A DNA stretch of 64,000 bases from Syntrophaceae bacterium UBA6087 (lineage in GTDB: Bacteria > Desulfobacterota > Desulfomonilia > UBA1062), in the NCBI GenBank assembly GCA_002448235.1, contig DIXF01000001.1, positions 62,001 through 126,000 of the forward strand, given 5' to 3'. Every line of letters begins with the position of its first letter. Position 1 is the first letter of the stretch. The notes below the pieces were generated by a model. The model was not told where the DNA came from. It saw only the letters and a list, made by a program, of their open reading frames with translations, and searched no databases. A program made the position numbers and the translations under genes. This document shows, piece after piece, positions 8,433 to 15,996 of this stretch.

Positions 8433-10265
8433 TCAAGGGACGATCTCGGCGACCTTCGAGTTCTGGATGGTAAGGACATAGATAATTTTTTCCACCGAGC
8501 CGTTTTTCCTGAAGGATGTCCTGCCCGTGAGCCCTGGGTAATCCTGTACACTGCTCAGCTGGCTCTGGAGCGCTTTCCGCTGCGTGGGCACCAGCCCTGC
8601 AAGGTTCTGAAGGATAGTTGCGGAATCGAAAGCAGTCGCTTCCCATAGTGACGGGTTGTAGCCGAAGGTCGAGGAGAAATCCTCGATGAATTCCTGTACG
8701 TTTTTCTGACGGGAACCGGCATAGAAGCCGCTCACGAATATCGCATCCTCGACGCTGTCCCCGCCCACGCGGACGAAATCGGGCGTGTCCCACAGGGTGG
8801 GGCCGAACAGACGGACGCCCTTCACCTTGTAATACGTCAGATATGTTGCGATCATGCCGGCATTGATGGCCGTATCGGGGACAAGGACGGCTTGATACCC
8901 GGAGGCGGCAGCCCCGGGCTTTCCCGGAGTACGCCGCGGAGCGGCTTTGACAAAATTCTGCACGATGCCTTTGAAATTGGTCGCATCGGCCGGGTACTCG
9001 GTCTGCCGAACGATCTCTATCCCATAACTTCCGGCCTTCCGCACAAAGGTGTTCGTGAACACCTTCCCGAAATTGTCGCCCGGATACAGGACGGCGAACC
9101 GGGTGATATTCCTCGCGGCGGCGGCCTTGAGCAGGGCTTCGACCTGGATGTCTACGGATACGAAATTGTGGAAGCAGTACGATTCCGCTTTGGGTTCGCT
9201 TTCCGTCCGGGTGAAGATGAGGGAGGGTATCCCTCTCCGCTGGGCCTCTCTGCAGGCTATTCCTCCGGCGGATTCTCCAATGGGGCCTATGAGGGCGATG
9301 ACCTTATCCCTGGTGTCGAGCTGTTCTATAATGGCGGGGATCGACTGCTCGTCGTCTCCATAGTCGCGGATAAGATATTCTACGTTGGGAGAGGTCTGGG
9401 AGCTGAAGACCCTGGATGCATGCTCGATGCCCTTGAGCGCCTTCCGGCCTACCGATTCCCATTTCCTGCTCAGGGGCAGCAGGACCCCTACCGTGCTTTT
9501 CACCCCACGGAGGCCCTGTTCAGGCCATAATGAATATACTTTTCCCGGGCCGAGCCGGGAGATGATGCCCTGCGCGATGTTCTGATTGCCCTGTTCGAGA
9601 TAGAGCTTCGCCTCCCAGGCAAGGACAACCTCCCGGAGGCGGTCGTCGCTGACCTTGTCTTCGAGCTCTTCGAGGGCATCGATCTGGTCGATGTGCGAGA
9701 CAGCGGATTTCCACAAGGTTAAGAGCGTATTCTGCGAGGTTACATCGGCATGAGGAAACACCAGGCAGGTAAGATCGATAGCCTTTGAATACTGTTTGTT
9801 GTAGATCGAGCCCTGGACGAGCCGGACACCGGGCTGGACCAGCTTTGGATCGTGTTTCGGAGAAAATGCCTGGGTAAAGACTCTATACGCGTCATCAATC
9901 TCTCCGAGCTTGATCTGATTTTCCAGGAGGCTCCGGATAACCCTGGGCTGCAGGGGCGAGTCCGGATACGACGCGAGGAACGATCGGTAGAGGTCCACGG
10001 CTGTCCCGGGGTCGAGGGCCGCCGTGATTCCGGCCGCACGGTACAGGGCATCGGGCGCAAGCTCGTTGCCCGGGTACGTCTTCCACAGAAGGGTGTATGT
10101 CCTGGAGGCTTCCTGCAGGTTTCCGGACTTTTCTTCGCTCTGAGCCTGGGTGTACAGTTCTTTCGGGTCGCGGATAGTGGCCCGCTTGGCTGATGCCGCG
10201 CACGAACAGATAAGAAAAAAGACGCACAGGGAGACGATAATCCTGATCGACGGGGTATGTTTCAT
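8433..10265 (-). CDS. LpoA-like lipoprotein: TPR plus periplasmic-binding domain
   Basis: About 610 residues. A signal peptide ends at a lipobox-like ICSC (Cys 22). Residues about 40-240 form tetratricopeptide-like helices (ELYTQAQSEEKSGNLQEASR and repeats). From about 255 on, a type I periplasmic-binding fold begins at VGVLLPLSRKWESVGRKALK and includes VIALIGPIGESAG and FAVLYPGDNFGK. This is the layout of LpoA, the outer-membrane activator of PBP1A, and of LivK-like ABC receptors fused to TPRs. Lipidation and the bamD neighbour favour LpoA. In-frame ATGs at 10298 and 10277 make the exact start uncertain. Confidence 0.75.
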   Translation of the reverse strand: MKHTPSIRIIVSLCVFFLICSCAASAKRATIRDPKELYTQAQSEEKSGNLQEASRTYTLLWKTYPGNELAPDALYRAAGITAALDPGTAVDLYRSFLASYPDSPLQPRVIRSLLENQIKLGEIDDAYRVFTQAFSPKHDPKLVQPGVRLVQGSIYNKQYSKAIDLTCLVFPHADVTSQNTLLTLWKSAVSHIDQIDALEELEDKVSDDRLREVVLAWEAKLYLEQGNQNIAQGIISRLGPGKVYSLWPEQGLRGVKSTVGVLLPLSRKWESVGRKALKGIEHASRVFSSQTSPNVEYLIRDYGDDEQSIPAIIEQLDTRDKVIALIGPIGESAGGIACREAQRRGIPSLIFTRTESEPKAESYCFHNFVSVDIQVEALLKAAAARNITRFAVLYPGDNFGKVFTNTFVRKAGSYGIEIVRQTEYPADATNFKGIVQNFVKAAPRRTPGKPGAAASGYQAVLVPDTAINAGMIATYLTYYKVKGVRLFGPTLWDTPDFVRVGGDSVEDAIFVSGFYAGSRQKNVQEFIEDFSSTFGYNPSLWEATAFDSATILQNLAGLVPTQRKALQSQLSSVQDYPGLTGRTSFRKNGSVEKIIYVLTIQNSKVAEIVP

Positions 10266-10356
10266 GATATGAAACATATTATATTGAGGCCCTTTCATAA
10301 GTCAACAACTAGAAGAAATTACAGGATGAATAATCCTATGGCGAATAACTTTTATC

Positions 10357-10386
10357 TTGACAAAACGCAGGAGACTGCTGAACTAT
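10357..10386 (+). promoter_or_regulatory. Probable sigma-70 promoter of the FYDLN gene
   Basis: TTGACA at 10357-10362 is a consensus -35 box. AACTAT at 10381-10386 is the best -10 candidate (18-base spacing). It lies in the divergent gap between the LpoA-like gene and the plus-strand FYDLN gene. Confidence 0.45.
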
Positions 10387-10422
10387 ACGGAAACATATTT
10401 ATTAGAGTAAAGGAGATGTCTG

Positions 10423-10725
10423 GTGGCAGATCTGGGAAAACGATTCAAATGCTACAAGTGCGGCACGAAATTCTACGATCTCAACAAGCCGCAACCGATA
10501 TGCCCTTCCTGTGGAGAAGATCAGAATATCGAAGAAACCAAGAAGATGCTCAAGCGCAAGAAACGGCGCGTGCTCTCGAAGGTGAAGTCCGACATCCGGC
10601 CGATTCCCGATGAGATAGAAACCGAAGGGACCGAGACCGAGGAAGAAGTCGAAGAATACGTACTCGATGTAGAAGATATCGTACTGGAAGAAAACGCGGG
10701 AGCCGGTTCCGAAGACGAAGAGTAG
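10423..10725 (+). CDS. FYDLN-domain (TIGR02300-type) zinc-ribbon protein
   Basis: This 100-residue protein starts at GTG behind AAAGGAG. Residues 1-40 hold a zinc ribbon, CYKC-x17-CPSC, containing the name-giving KFYDLNKPQP motif. A basic stretch (KRKKRRVLSK) then leads into a highly acidic C-terminus with more than twenty Glu/Asp residues. The family is common in Proteobacteria but has no established function; the mix of zinc ribbon, basic patch and acidic tail suggests contact with nucleic acid or RNA polymerase. It is a monocistronic gene with its own terminator. Confidence 0.85.
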   Translation: MADLGKRFKCYKCGTKFYDLNKPQPICPSCGEDQNIEETKKMLKRKKRRVLSKVKSDIRPIPDEIETEGTETEEEVEEYVLDVEDIVLEENAGAGSEDEE

Positions 10726-10743
10726 TCAATCACCGTATATCAG

Positions 10744-10784
10744 CGTGCCGAGGGCCTGTAGAGCAGATCCTCGGCACGTTTTTT
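10744..10784 (+). terminator. Rho-independent terminator
   Basis: A perfect 10-bp stem, CGTGCCGAGG at 10744-10753 and its complement at 10769-10778, encloses a 15-base loop and is followed by six T. It ends the FYDLN transcript. The T-run abuts the stop of the convergent CvpA gene. Confidence 0.9.
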
Positions 10785-11290
10785 CATGCCCGGGGAGCCC
10801 GTTTCCCCTTCATGATGTACTTATACATGTCGTTCGGGAGAAATACGTGCGCAGTCGACACCGCCTTGTTGATGTAGGGCAGGAACTTTGAACTCCTGAA
10901 GATCGCCGAATTGCGGGGGAGCGCAACCTGCAGGACGGTGCATGCTATCACGATAACGAGGATGCCCTTGACCGCACCGAGCACGCCTCCGAAGATCCGG
11001 TCGACGATTGAAAGGCCCGAGGCCTTTGTAACCTTCTGGACAAGGAGCAGAAGTATCTTCACGGAAACGAAGATGCAGAAGAACACGAAGATGTATCCGA
11101 GCACCCCTTCAGGGTTCTTGATATGCGCGACCGAAAGGAGCTTTGAGATGAACGGCTCGAGCTTTTTCGCGCAGTACATGCCGGCGATGATGGCTATGAG
11201 CGAGGAAACGCTCTTGATCAGGCCATTATAAAACCCGAGAGCCAGGAAGGTCAGTCCTATGAAGAGGGAAAGGGTATCGAGAGAGTTCAC
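10784..11290 (-). CDS. CvpA-family membrane protein
   Basis: A 168-residue protein with four transmembrane helices. LSLFIGLTFLALGFYNGLIKSV and DRIFGGVLGAVKGILVIVIA match the CvpA/colicin V production family; the second is its most conserved segment. Despite the name the family is widespread and linked to envelope homeostasis rather than bacteriocins. GTG at 11290 is used after GCGAGG and overlaps the stop of the upstream gene by one base. It is the last gene of a three-gene operon. Confidence 0.85.
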   Translation of the reverse strand: MNSLDTLSLFIGLTFLALGFYNGLIKSVSSLIAIIAGMYCAKKLEPFISKLLSVAHIKNPEGVLGYIFVFFCIFVSVKILLLLVQKVTKASGLSIVDRIFGGVLGAVKGILVIVIACTVLQVALPRNSAIFRSSKFLPYINKAVSTAHVFLPNDMYKYIMKGKRAPRA

Positions 11291-11712
11291 TACCTCGCCT
11301 TTGAGAACTCAATCCAGACGACATCGTTCAGCGATATCTGATAATGCCCGAATCGTGTGCTGCCGAGAACCTTCGAAAGTTCTTTCACCCTGAGGTCGCA
11401 TAGCCGCTCGGAGTTCTTCATGGTGATGCATGCGTTCTTCCCCTTCATTTCGAGGCGGGATATCTGGTCGAAGGGGATAGTGACCTTGCCTTTTCCCATA
11501 TATCCCTGGAACGTCGTCCTTCCGTCGATGGTGACCGAGGTGAGCTGTACGGTGTTGTTCTCCGTGTCCATAAGCTTTGCATCGAATGTCAGGTGGGAAT
11601 TGTTCTGTGCGGCGGACGATCCTGACGAGTTTATGCCTGACATCCCCATGAGCAATGATAAAGAAAAAACGGTAAGCAGGACATACCCCAGATACTGAGC
11701 GGTTTTTTTCAT
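11290..11712 (-). CDS. Secreted protein of unknown function
   Basis: This 140-residue protein has an N-terminal signal peptide or anchor (YLGYVLLTVFSLSLLMGMSG) followed by a serine/asparagine-rich linker. The rest is a small beta-rich domain with two cysteines about 14 residues apart (NACITMKNSERLCDLRV). I recognise no family. It overlaps the upstream DUF4911 gene by four bases (ATGA) and touches cvpA, so all three should be co-translated. A periplasmic location is likely. The operon position and clean signal sequence make the gene itself credible. Confidence 0.65.
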   Translation of the reverse strand: MKKTAQYLGYVLLTVFSLSLLMGMSGINSSGSSAAQNNSHLTFDAKLMDTENNTVQLTSVTIDGRTTFQGYMGKGKVTIPFDQISRLEMKGKNACITMKNSERLCDLRVKELSKVLGSTRFGHYQISLNDVVWIEFSKAR

Positions 11713-11921
11713 TGACTCGTTCCCTCCCTTATTAACCCTTCGCTGCGCATCGCATCGATCACTTGCGCAAGCAGCTTCTCTTGCCGAGCCGGATACGTTA
11801 TGACAACCTCTGCCCTCGAAGGGTCGGTTGTGGTGACAAAGCCCAGCCCGTCATACCCTTCCAGGATGAACCGGAGGTATGAAATGTCATCCCGGTTCAC
11901 GCGGAGCATCATTTTTCCCAT
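11709..11921 (-). CDS. DUF4911-like small protein
   Basis: About 70 residues, reading MGKMMLRVNRDDISYLRFIL from the chosen ATG. The pattern of a short beta strand, FILEGYDGLG, then RAEVVITYPARQEKLLAQVI resembles DUF4911, a small domain common in Desulfobacterota. The fold looks ACT-like (beta-alpha-beta), so small-molecule sensing is conceivable. No convincing ribosome-binding site separates this ATG from upstream in-frame ATGs at 11948 and 12023. It heads an operon with the secreted protein and CvpA. Confidence 0.6.
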   Translation of the reverse strand: MGKMMLRVNRDDISYLRFILEGYDGLGFVTTTDPSRAEVVITYPARQEKLLAQVIDAMRSEGLIREGTSQ

Positions 11922-12207
11922 TTCCCACACGGGGATGAAAAATAACATACAAGAACTTCCCGCGCAAGGAGCTGATATGTCCGCGGTCGCCATAAATGCC
12001 GGTTGCGCAGATTGCTTATGCACGTTATATATACAGACTCTACAGTTATTATAAAGAATTGCCTCGCTTTTGGTTTTTCACGGGCGTTCCATGTTATTGT
12101 TTATCCGGGGAATAAAAATCTTGACAGCAGATAGGTTGAAATGATAGGAAAAAGTCCAAATGAATGAGTGAAGCACCATTCATTCCTGAGCGAAGAAAGA
12201 TTTTACC

Positions 12208-12288
12208 AGGTCGCAGGTGCTGTCTGGATGGCTTTCGGGGTGTAAGCCATTGTGACCTGAATGGATCTGAAAAACATGATGGTCCATT
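12208..12288 (+). ncRNA. Candidate structured leader RNA before the ATPase operon
   Basis: Three nested or adjacent helices are visible. An outer stem pairs AGGTCGCA (12208-12215) with TGTGACCT (12251-12258). Inside it ATGGCTT (12228-12234) pairs perfectly with AAGCCAT (12244-12250). Next, AATGGA (12260-12265) pairs with TCCATT (12283-12288). A further 8-bp hairpin (AATGAATG/CATTCATT) lies at 12159-12184, and a TTGACA box lies at 12121. There is no T-run, so these are not terminators. I could not match known riboswitches, 4.5S, 6S or tmRNA. The 12024-12439 stretch holds no convincing gene. Confidence 0.4.
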
Positions 12289-12439
12289 GAGTATGCGGTG
12301 TGGGATTATTACTTTGATCGGTTGCTGTACGCCCACGGAATCGAGTTTTTGCCTTTTTCCTTTTTGGGGATACTTAAGCGGCGGCCGGTCATTGTACAGG
12401 CGATACAGGAGCTATGGTAACCGGGCATCGGAGATACGA

Positions 12440-12631
12440 GTGGGTTGTAAGATGATGGATTCACCCTCGAAGAAACGAATTCTCACTCACGGCGTCACCA
12501 GGACGCCGATTGTCCCGGAACACCCCGGCAAACCTGAATATGACGGAAACACTCTGCTTTCCCGGATTATCAGGGTATTTGGAGCCCCATCTACCTTGGT
12601 CGTAGCATTCATGCTTTTTTTCGTTGTATAA
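12440..12631 (+). CDS. Possible small single-pass membrane protein
   Basis: A 63-residue frame starts at GTG 12440, six bases after GGAG at 12430-12433; internal ATGs lie at 12452 and 12455. The N-terminal two thirds are polar and rich in Pro and Lys (SPSKKRILTHGVTRTPIVPE). The last 20 residues form one hydrophobic segment, VFGAPSTLVVAFMLFFVV, ending right at the stop codon, as in tail-anchored proteins. No family is recognised. Its place 280 bases before the ATPase genes is reminiscent of small assembly proteins such as AtpI/AtpZ, but there is no sequence match I can see. Confidence 0.35.
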   Translation: MGCKMMDSPSKKRILTHGVTRTPIVPEHPGKPEYDGNTLLSRIIRVFGAPSTLVVAFMLFFVV

Positions 12632-12668
12632 GGGAAGTGCAGCGAAGGCAGTTGTACGGTAGAAGCTA

Positions 12669-12704
12669 AAAGGCATTGCCGATCGGAAGAGGTCGGTCGC
12701 CTTT
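12669..12704 (+). other. Long two-part RNA hairpin in the atp leader
   Basis: AAAGGC (12669-12674) pairs with GCCTTT (12699-12704), and within it CCGATC (12679-12684) pairs with GGTCGG (12691-12696, one G-U) around a GGAAGA loop. No T-run follows. It may stabilise or process the operon mRNA between the two small genes. Confidence 0.4.
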
Positions 12705-12804
12705 GGTGGTAAAGGGACTTGTGGTTCGTGAAGGCGTCAGGTATTGCTGAACGGAACGGTAAAGTCTCAGCAGGGCAAACGGGAGAGATCGGGAGGAAGC
12801 TGGT

Positions 12805-12915
12805 GTGAAGGTCAAGGAGAAGAAGGCGTTCGGCACTGTTTTAGGTGGCGGGGTTGCCTCTTCGCTTTTAGCCAGTCTGCTCCTCATATTCGTCGCGCAA
12901 GGAGGTACGTTTTGA
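12805..12915 (+). CDS. 36-residue membrane protein coupled to atpF'
   Basis: GTG at 12805 follows GGGAGG (12791-12796) by eight bases. The product has a basic N-terminus (KVKEKKAFG) and one hydrophobic helix, TVLGGGVASSLLASLLLIFV, then stops at TGA 12913-12915. That TGA overlaps the TTG start of the b' subunit (TTGA), the same junction style used between atpF and atpH. The strong ribosome-binding site, plausible topology and coupled junction argue for a real gene. The Gly-Gly-Gly and small-residue pattern suggests helix packing in the membrane. I know no homologue; a role in Fo assembly is inference from position. Confidence 0.55.
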   Translation: MKVKEKKAFGTVLGGGVASSLLASLLLIFVAQGGTF

Positions 12916-13340
12916 TAGAAGTCAACTTTACCCTATTAATCCAGATAGGCAACTTCCTTCTCCTCATGTTTATTCTCAACAAAGTCCTCTATAAGCCTGT
13001 CCTTAGGGTTCTCGAAGAGAGGGATGAGAGGGTTAATGGGGGACAGGAGCAGGCCAAAAAGCTCCTCGAAGAAGGACAGACTGTTTTCGCCGATTACAAT
13101 CTCAAGCTTCACAACGCAAAGATCGAGGCTGTCATGGTGAAAAACGCTACCCGGAAAGAGGCTGTCGATCAGGCGAACGAGATCATCGACGGAGCCCGTA
13201 AAAAGGCCGATAACATCGTCCTTGAGGTTCAGAAGGAAATGACAGACGAAATCGTCCGGGTGAAAAAAGAGCTTGAGCCCGAGCTGGGTATCATGGCCTC
13301 TACCATTGCACAGCAGATTCTGGGGAGGAAGGTTGCATGA
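12912..13340 (+). CDS. atpF': F1Fo ATP synthase subunit b'
   Basis: This 142-residue stator protein starts at TTG 12912, six bases after GGAGG (12901-12905). It has one N-terminal transmembrane helix (FTLLIQIGNFLLLMFILNKVLYKP) and a long charged coiled coil. The pattern PVLRVLEERDERVNGG is typical of b and b' subunits. Being the shorter and first of two b-like genes it is called b'. With b it forms the heterodimeric peripheral stalk joining Fo to F1. Its last bases overlap atpF (ATGA). Confidence 0.9.
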   Translation: MIEVNFTLLIQIGNFLLLMFILNKVLYKPVLRVLEERDERVNGGQEQAKKLLEEGQTVFADYNLKLHNAKIEAVMVKNATRKEAVDQANEIIDGARKKADNIVLEVQKEMTDEIVRVKKELEPELGIMASTIAQQILGRKVA

Positions 13341-13927
13341 TGAAAAAGCTGAACAAGATTGTTCCCCTACTGATGTTCCTGCTCCTGGCGGTTGCAGCGG
13401 TCTGTCTGGCATCCAGCGGCGGTGAAGGCGGCGGCGGAGATGAAAGCAATCCCGTATGGACCATGATCTGGAGAACCTTCAATTTCCTCATCCTCATGGC
13501 GCTGCTCTGGAAGCTTCTCGGCGACAAGATAAAAGTCTTTTTCGGAGATCGCCGGGTCGAGATAGCCAGCATGATCGAGGAAGCGGACAAGGCCAAGGCC
13601 GATGCAGAAAAGGAATATGCCGAATACAAGCAGAAGCTTGCCAATGTGGACAAGGATATCCAGGAAATCAAAGAATCGATCATGGGCGAGCTCGAGGGCG
13701 AGAAGCAGAGGATAATAGATGAAGGGAAAGCTGCTGCAGAGCGTATCGTAGCCCAGGCAAAGTGGTCTGCCGAGCAGGAAGTGCTGAAGGCAAAGAACGA
13801 TCTGCGGAACCAGGTGATCGATATGGCAGGGGATATGGCGGCAGGCCTGGTCACGAATTCCATGACTGCGGACGACCAGAAGCGGCTGCTCGAAGAATAT
13901 CTGGATAAAGTGGGGAAAGAACATTGA
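13337..13927 (+). CDS. atpF: F1Fo ATP synthase subunit b
   Basis: A 196-residue b subunit. Unlike the textbook protein it starts with a signal-peptide-like segment (MMKKLNKIVPLLMFLLLAVAAVCLAS) and a glycine-rich linker (GGEGGGGDE) before the canonical membrane helix (MIWRTFNFLILMALLWKLLG). The long coiled coil follows. Such an extended N-terminus is seen in other Desulfobacterota b subunits. Either ATG at 13337 or 13340 could initiate; the former overlaps the upstream stop. It pairs with b' in the peripheral stalk. Confidence 0.92.
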   Translation: MMKKLNKIVPLLMFLLLAVAAVCLASSGGEGGGGDESNPVWTMIWRTFNFLILMALLWKLLGDKIKVFFGDRRVEIASMIEEADKAKADAEKEYAEYKQKLANVDKDIQEIKESIMGELEGEKQRIIDEGKAAAERIVAQAKWSAEQEVLKAKNDLRNQVIDMAGDMAAGLVTNSMTADDQKRLLEEYLDKVGKEH

Positions 13928-14469
13928 AAAGCGACGTTATAGCAAGAAGATACGCCAGGGCGCTCTATGACCTTGGCCGGGAAGAGGGGAAGGAAAAGCA
14001 GTTTCTTGAGGAATTGCAGATCATCATCCTGCTCATGGGTGAAAGCGAAGAGCTGAAGTCCATTCTTGAGAGCCCGCTGTACGATGTCGTCCTCAAGAAG
14101 AGAATCCTCAAAGAAGTTGCATCCAAGGCGTCTCTGTCACCTTACACGCAGAACTTTTTGAACATCCTCCTTGATAAGGACAGATTTTTTGTCCTCGCCG
14201 AAATCCTGGATGCCTACAAGCTGATTCTCGACGAGATCTCCGGAAGGGTGAGGGCCCGGGTGGTCTGTGCGTCAAGTCTCGACGATGCGCAGCTCCAGAA
14301 GGTGGCCCAGACGCTCTCCAAGGTCTTCAAAAAGGAAGTGGATATGGATGTATGCATAGAGCCCTCTCTCATCGGCGGCATGATCGCCGAGGTCGAGGGG
14401 ATGATCTATGACGGAAGTGTAAAAACGCAGATATCGAAATTAAAACAGAGTTTAAAAGGGGAGATATAG
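13924..14469 (+). CDS. atpH: F1Fo ATP synthase subunit delta
   Basis: This 181-residue protein caps F1 and binds the b/b' stalk. It opens with VIARRYARALYDLGREEGK, the conserved N-terminal signature, and ends with SLIGGMIAEVEGMIYDGSVKTQISKLKQSL, the C-terminal signature of OSCP/delta. The start is a TTG at 13924 whose last two bases form the atpF stop (TTGA). This repeats the unusual TTGA junction seen before b'. Length is normal. Confidence 0.95.
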   Translation: MKSDVIARRYARALYDLGREEGKEKQFLEELQIIILLMGESEELKSILESPLYDVVLKKRILKEVASKASLSPYTQNFLNILLDKDRFFVLAEILDAYKLILDEISGRVRARVVCASSLDDAQLQKVAQTLSKVFKKEVDMDVCIEPSLIGGMIAEVEGMIYDGSVKTQISKLKQSLKGEI

Positions 14470-14470
14470 G

Positions 14471-15988
14471 ATGCAGATAAGGGCCGAAGAAATAAGTAAG
14501 ATTATCAAGGACCAGATCAAGGGGTATGAGAAAGAGGTAGATGTTGCCGAGACTGGTACGATCTTGAGCGTCGGCGACGGTATTGCCCGTGTCTATGGCC
14601 TCAGAAACGTTATGGCCAGCGAACTGATCGAATTTCCTCATAACGTCATGGGCATGGCCCTTAACCTGGAAGAGGATAACGTCGGTTGCGTTCTCTTTGG
14701 TGAGTCCGTAGGCATCAAGGAAGGCGATTCCGTCCGCAGGACCAAGAGGATTGTTGAAATCCCGGTCGGCGAAGGCATGCTCGGGCGCGTCGTGAACGCT
14801 ATCGGCGAGCCCATCGACGGGAAGGGTCCCATCGCCTCCTCCGAAAGCCGCATCATGGACATCAAGGCACCCGGTATCGTCAAGAGGCAGCCGGTTAAAG
14901 AGCCTCTTCAGACCGGTCTGAAATCCATCGACGCAATGACCCCGGTCGGCCGCGGCCAGCGCGAGCTCATCATCGGCGACCGCCAGACAGGTAAGACCGC
15001 CGTTGCACTCGACACCATCATCAACCAGAAGGGCACCGGGGTTATCTGCGTTTATGTCGCAGTCGGCCAGAAGCAGTCTACAGTCGCCCAGGTTGTGGCA
15101 ACACTCGAGCAGCACGGCGCCATGGAATACACGGTCGTGGTTGCGGCTACCGCATCCGACCCGGCCCCGCTGCAGTACATCGCTCCTTACGCCGGCGCTG
15201 CAATCGGCGAATTTTATATGAACAAGGGCGGACATGCACTGTGCATCTACGACGACCTTACCAAGCAGGCCCAGGCATATCGCCAGCTATCACTGCTGCT
15301 GAGAAGGCCTCCGGGACGCGAAGCTTTCCCCGGCGACGTTTTCTACCTGCACTCAAGGCTGCTCGAGCGCGCCGCAAAATACAGCGATGCCATGGGCGGC
15401 GGGTCACTGACCGCACTCCCCATCGTCGAGACCCAGGCCGGTGACGTTTCCGCATACATTCCGACGAACGTCATCTCCATTACCGACGGCCAGATCTTCC
15501 TTGACACCGACCTGTTCTACTCGGGTTTCCGTCCCGCAATCAACGTCGGTATCTCGGTTTCCCGCGTTGGCGGTAACGCCCAGACCAAGGCCATGAAGAA
15601 GGTTGCCGGTACGCTGAGACTCGACCTCGCCCAGTACCGTGAGCTCGCGGCGTTCTCCCAGTTCGGTTCCGACCTCGACAAGGCGACCCAGGCACAGCTC
15701 AACCGCGGCGCCCGTCTGATGGAAATGCTCAAGCAGCCCCAGTACAAGCCGCTGCCGGTCGAAAAGCAGGTTGCCATGATCTATGTGGGAACCAACGGCC
15801 ATCTTGATGAGTATGAGATAACCGCCATCGGATCTTTCGAGCAGCAGTTCTATGCATTCATGGAAACCAAGCATTCCGATATCCTCAACACCATACGGGA
15901 TTCCGGAAAGATAGAGTCTGACACCGAGAAAAAGTTGAAAGATGCGATAGCCGACTTCAAGAAAATCTTCGTAGCAGAAGAGAAATAG
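14471..15988 (+). CDS. atpA: F1 ATP synthase subunit alpha
   Basis: A 505-residue nucleotide-binding subunit. The Walker A motif is GDRQTGKT and the arginine-finger region reads GISVSRVGGNAQ, both as expected. The N-terminal beta barrel (ETGTILSVGDGIARVYGL) and C-terminal helical bundle are complete. GGGGAG lies seven bases before the ATG. It forms the alpha3beta3 hexamer with AtpD, carrying non-catalytic sites. The absence of subunits a and c nearby means proton or sodium specificity cannot be judged here. Confidence 0.98.
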   Translation: MQIRAEEISKIIKDQIKGYEKEVDVAETGTILSVGDGIARVYGLRNVMASELIEFPHNVMGMALNLEEDNVGCVLFGESVGIKEGDSVRRTKRIVEIPVGEGMLGRVVNAIGEPIDGKGPIASSESRIMDIKAPGIVKRQPVKEPLQTGLKSIDAMTPVGRGQRELIIGDRQTGKTAVALDTIINQKGTGVICVYVAVGQKQSTVAQVVATLEQHGAMEYTVVVAATASDPAPLQYIAPYAGAAIGEFYMNKGGHALCIYDDLTKQAQAYRQLSLLLRRPPGREAFPGDVFYLHSRLLERAAKYSDAMGGGSLTALPIVETQAGDVSAYIPTNVISITDGQIFLDTDLFYSGFRPAINVGISVSRVGGNAQTKAMKKVAGTLRLDLAQYRELAAFSQFGSDLDKATQAQLNRGARLMEMLKQPQYKPLPVEKQVAMIYVGTNGHLDEYEITAIGSFEQQFYAFMETKHSDILNTIRDSGKIESDTEKKLKDAIADFKKIFVAEEK

Positions 15989-15996
15989 GTGCTTAA

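Noticed and set aside
12164..12451. Long open frame reading into the small gene at 12440
   Set aside because: The upstream part is rich in Cys, Arg and Gly, has no ribosome-binding site and overlaps the hairpin-rich leader, so only the end from 12440 is kept.
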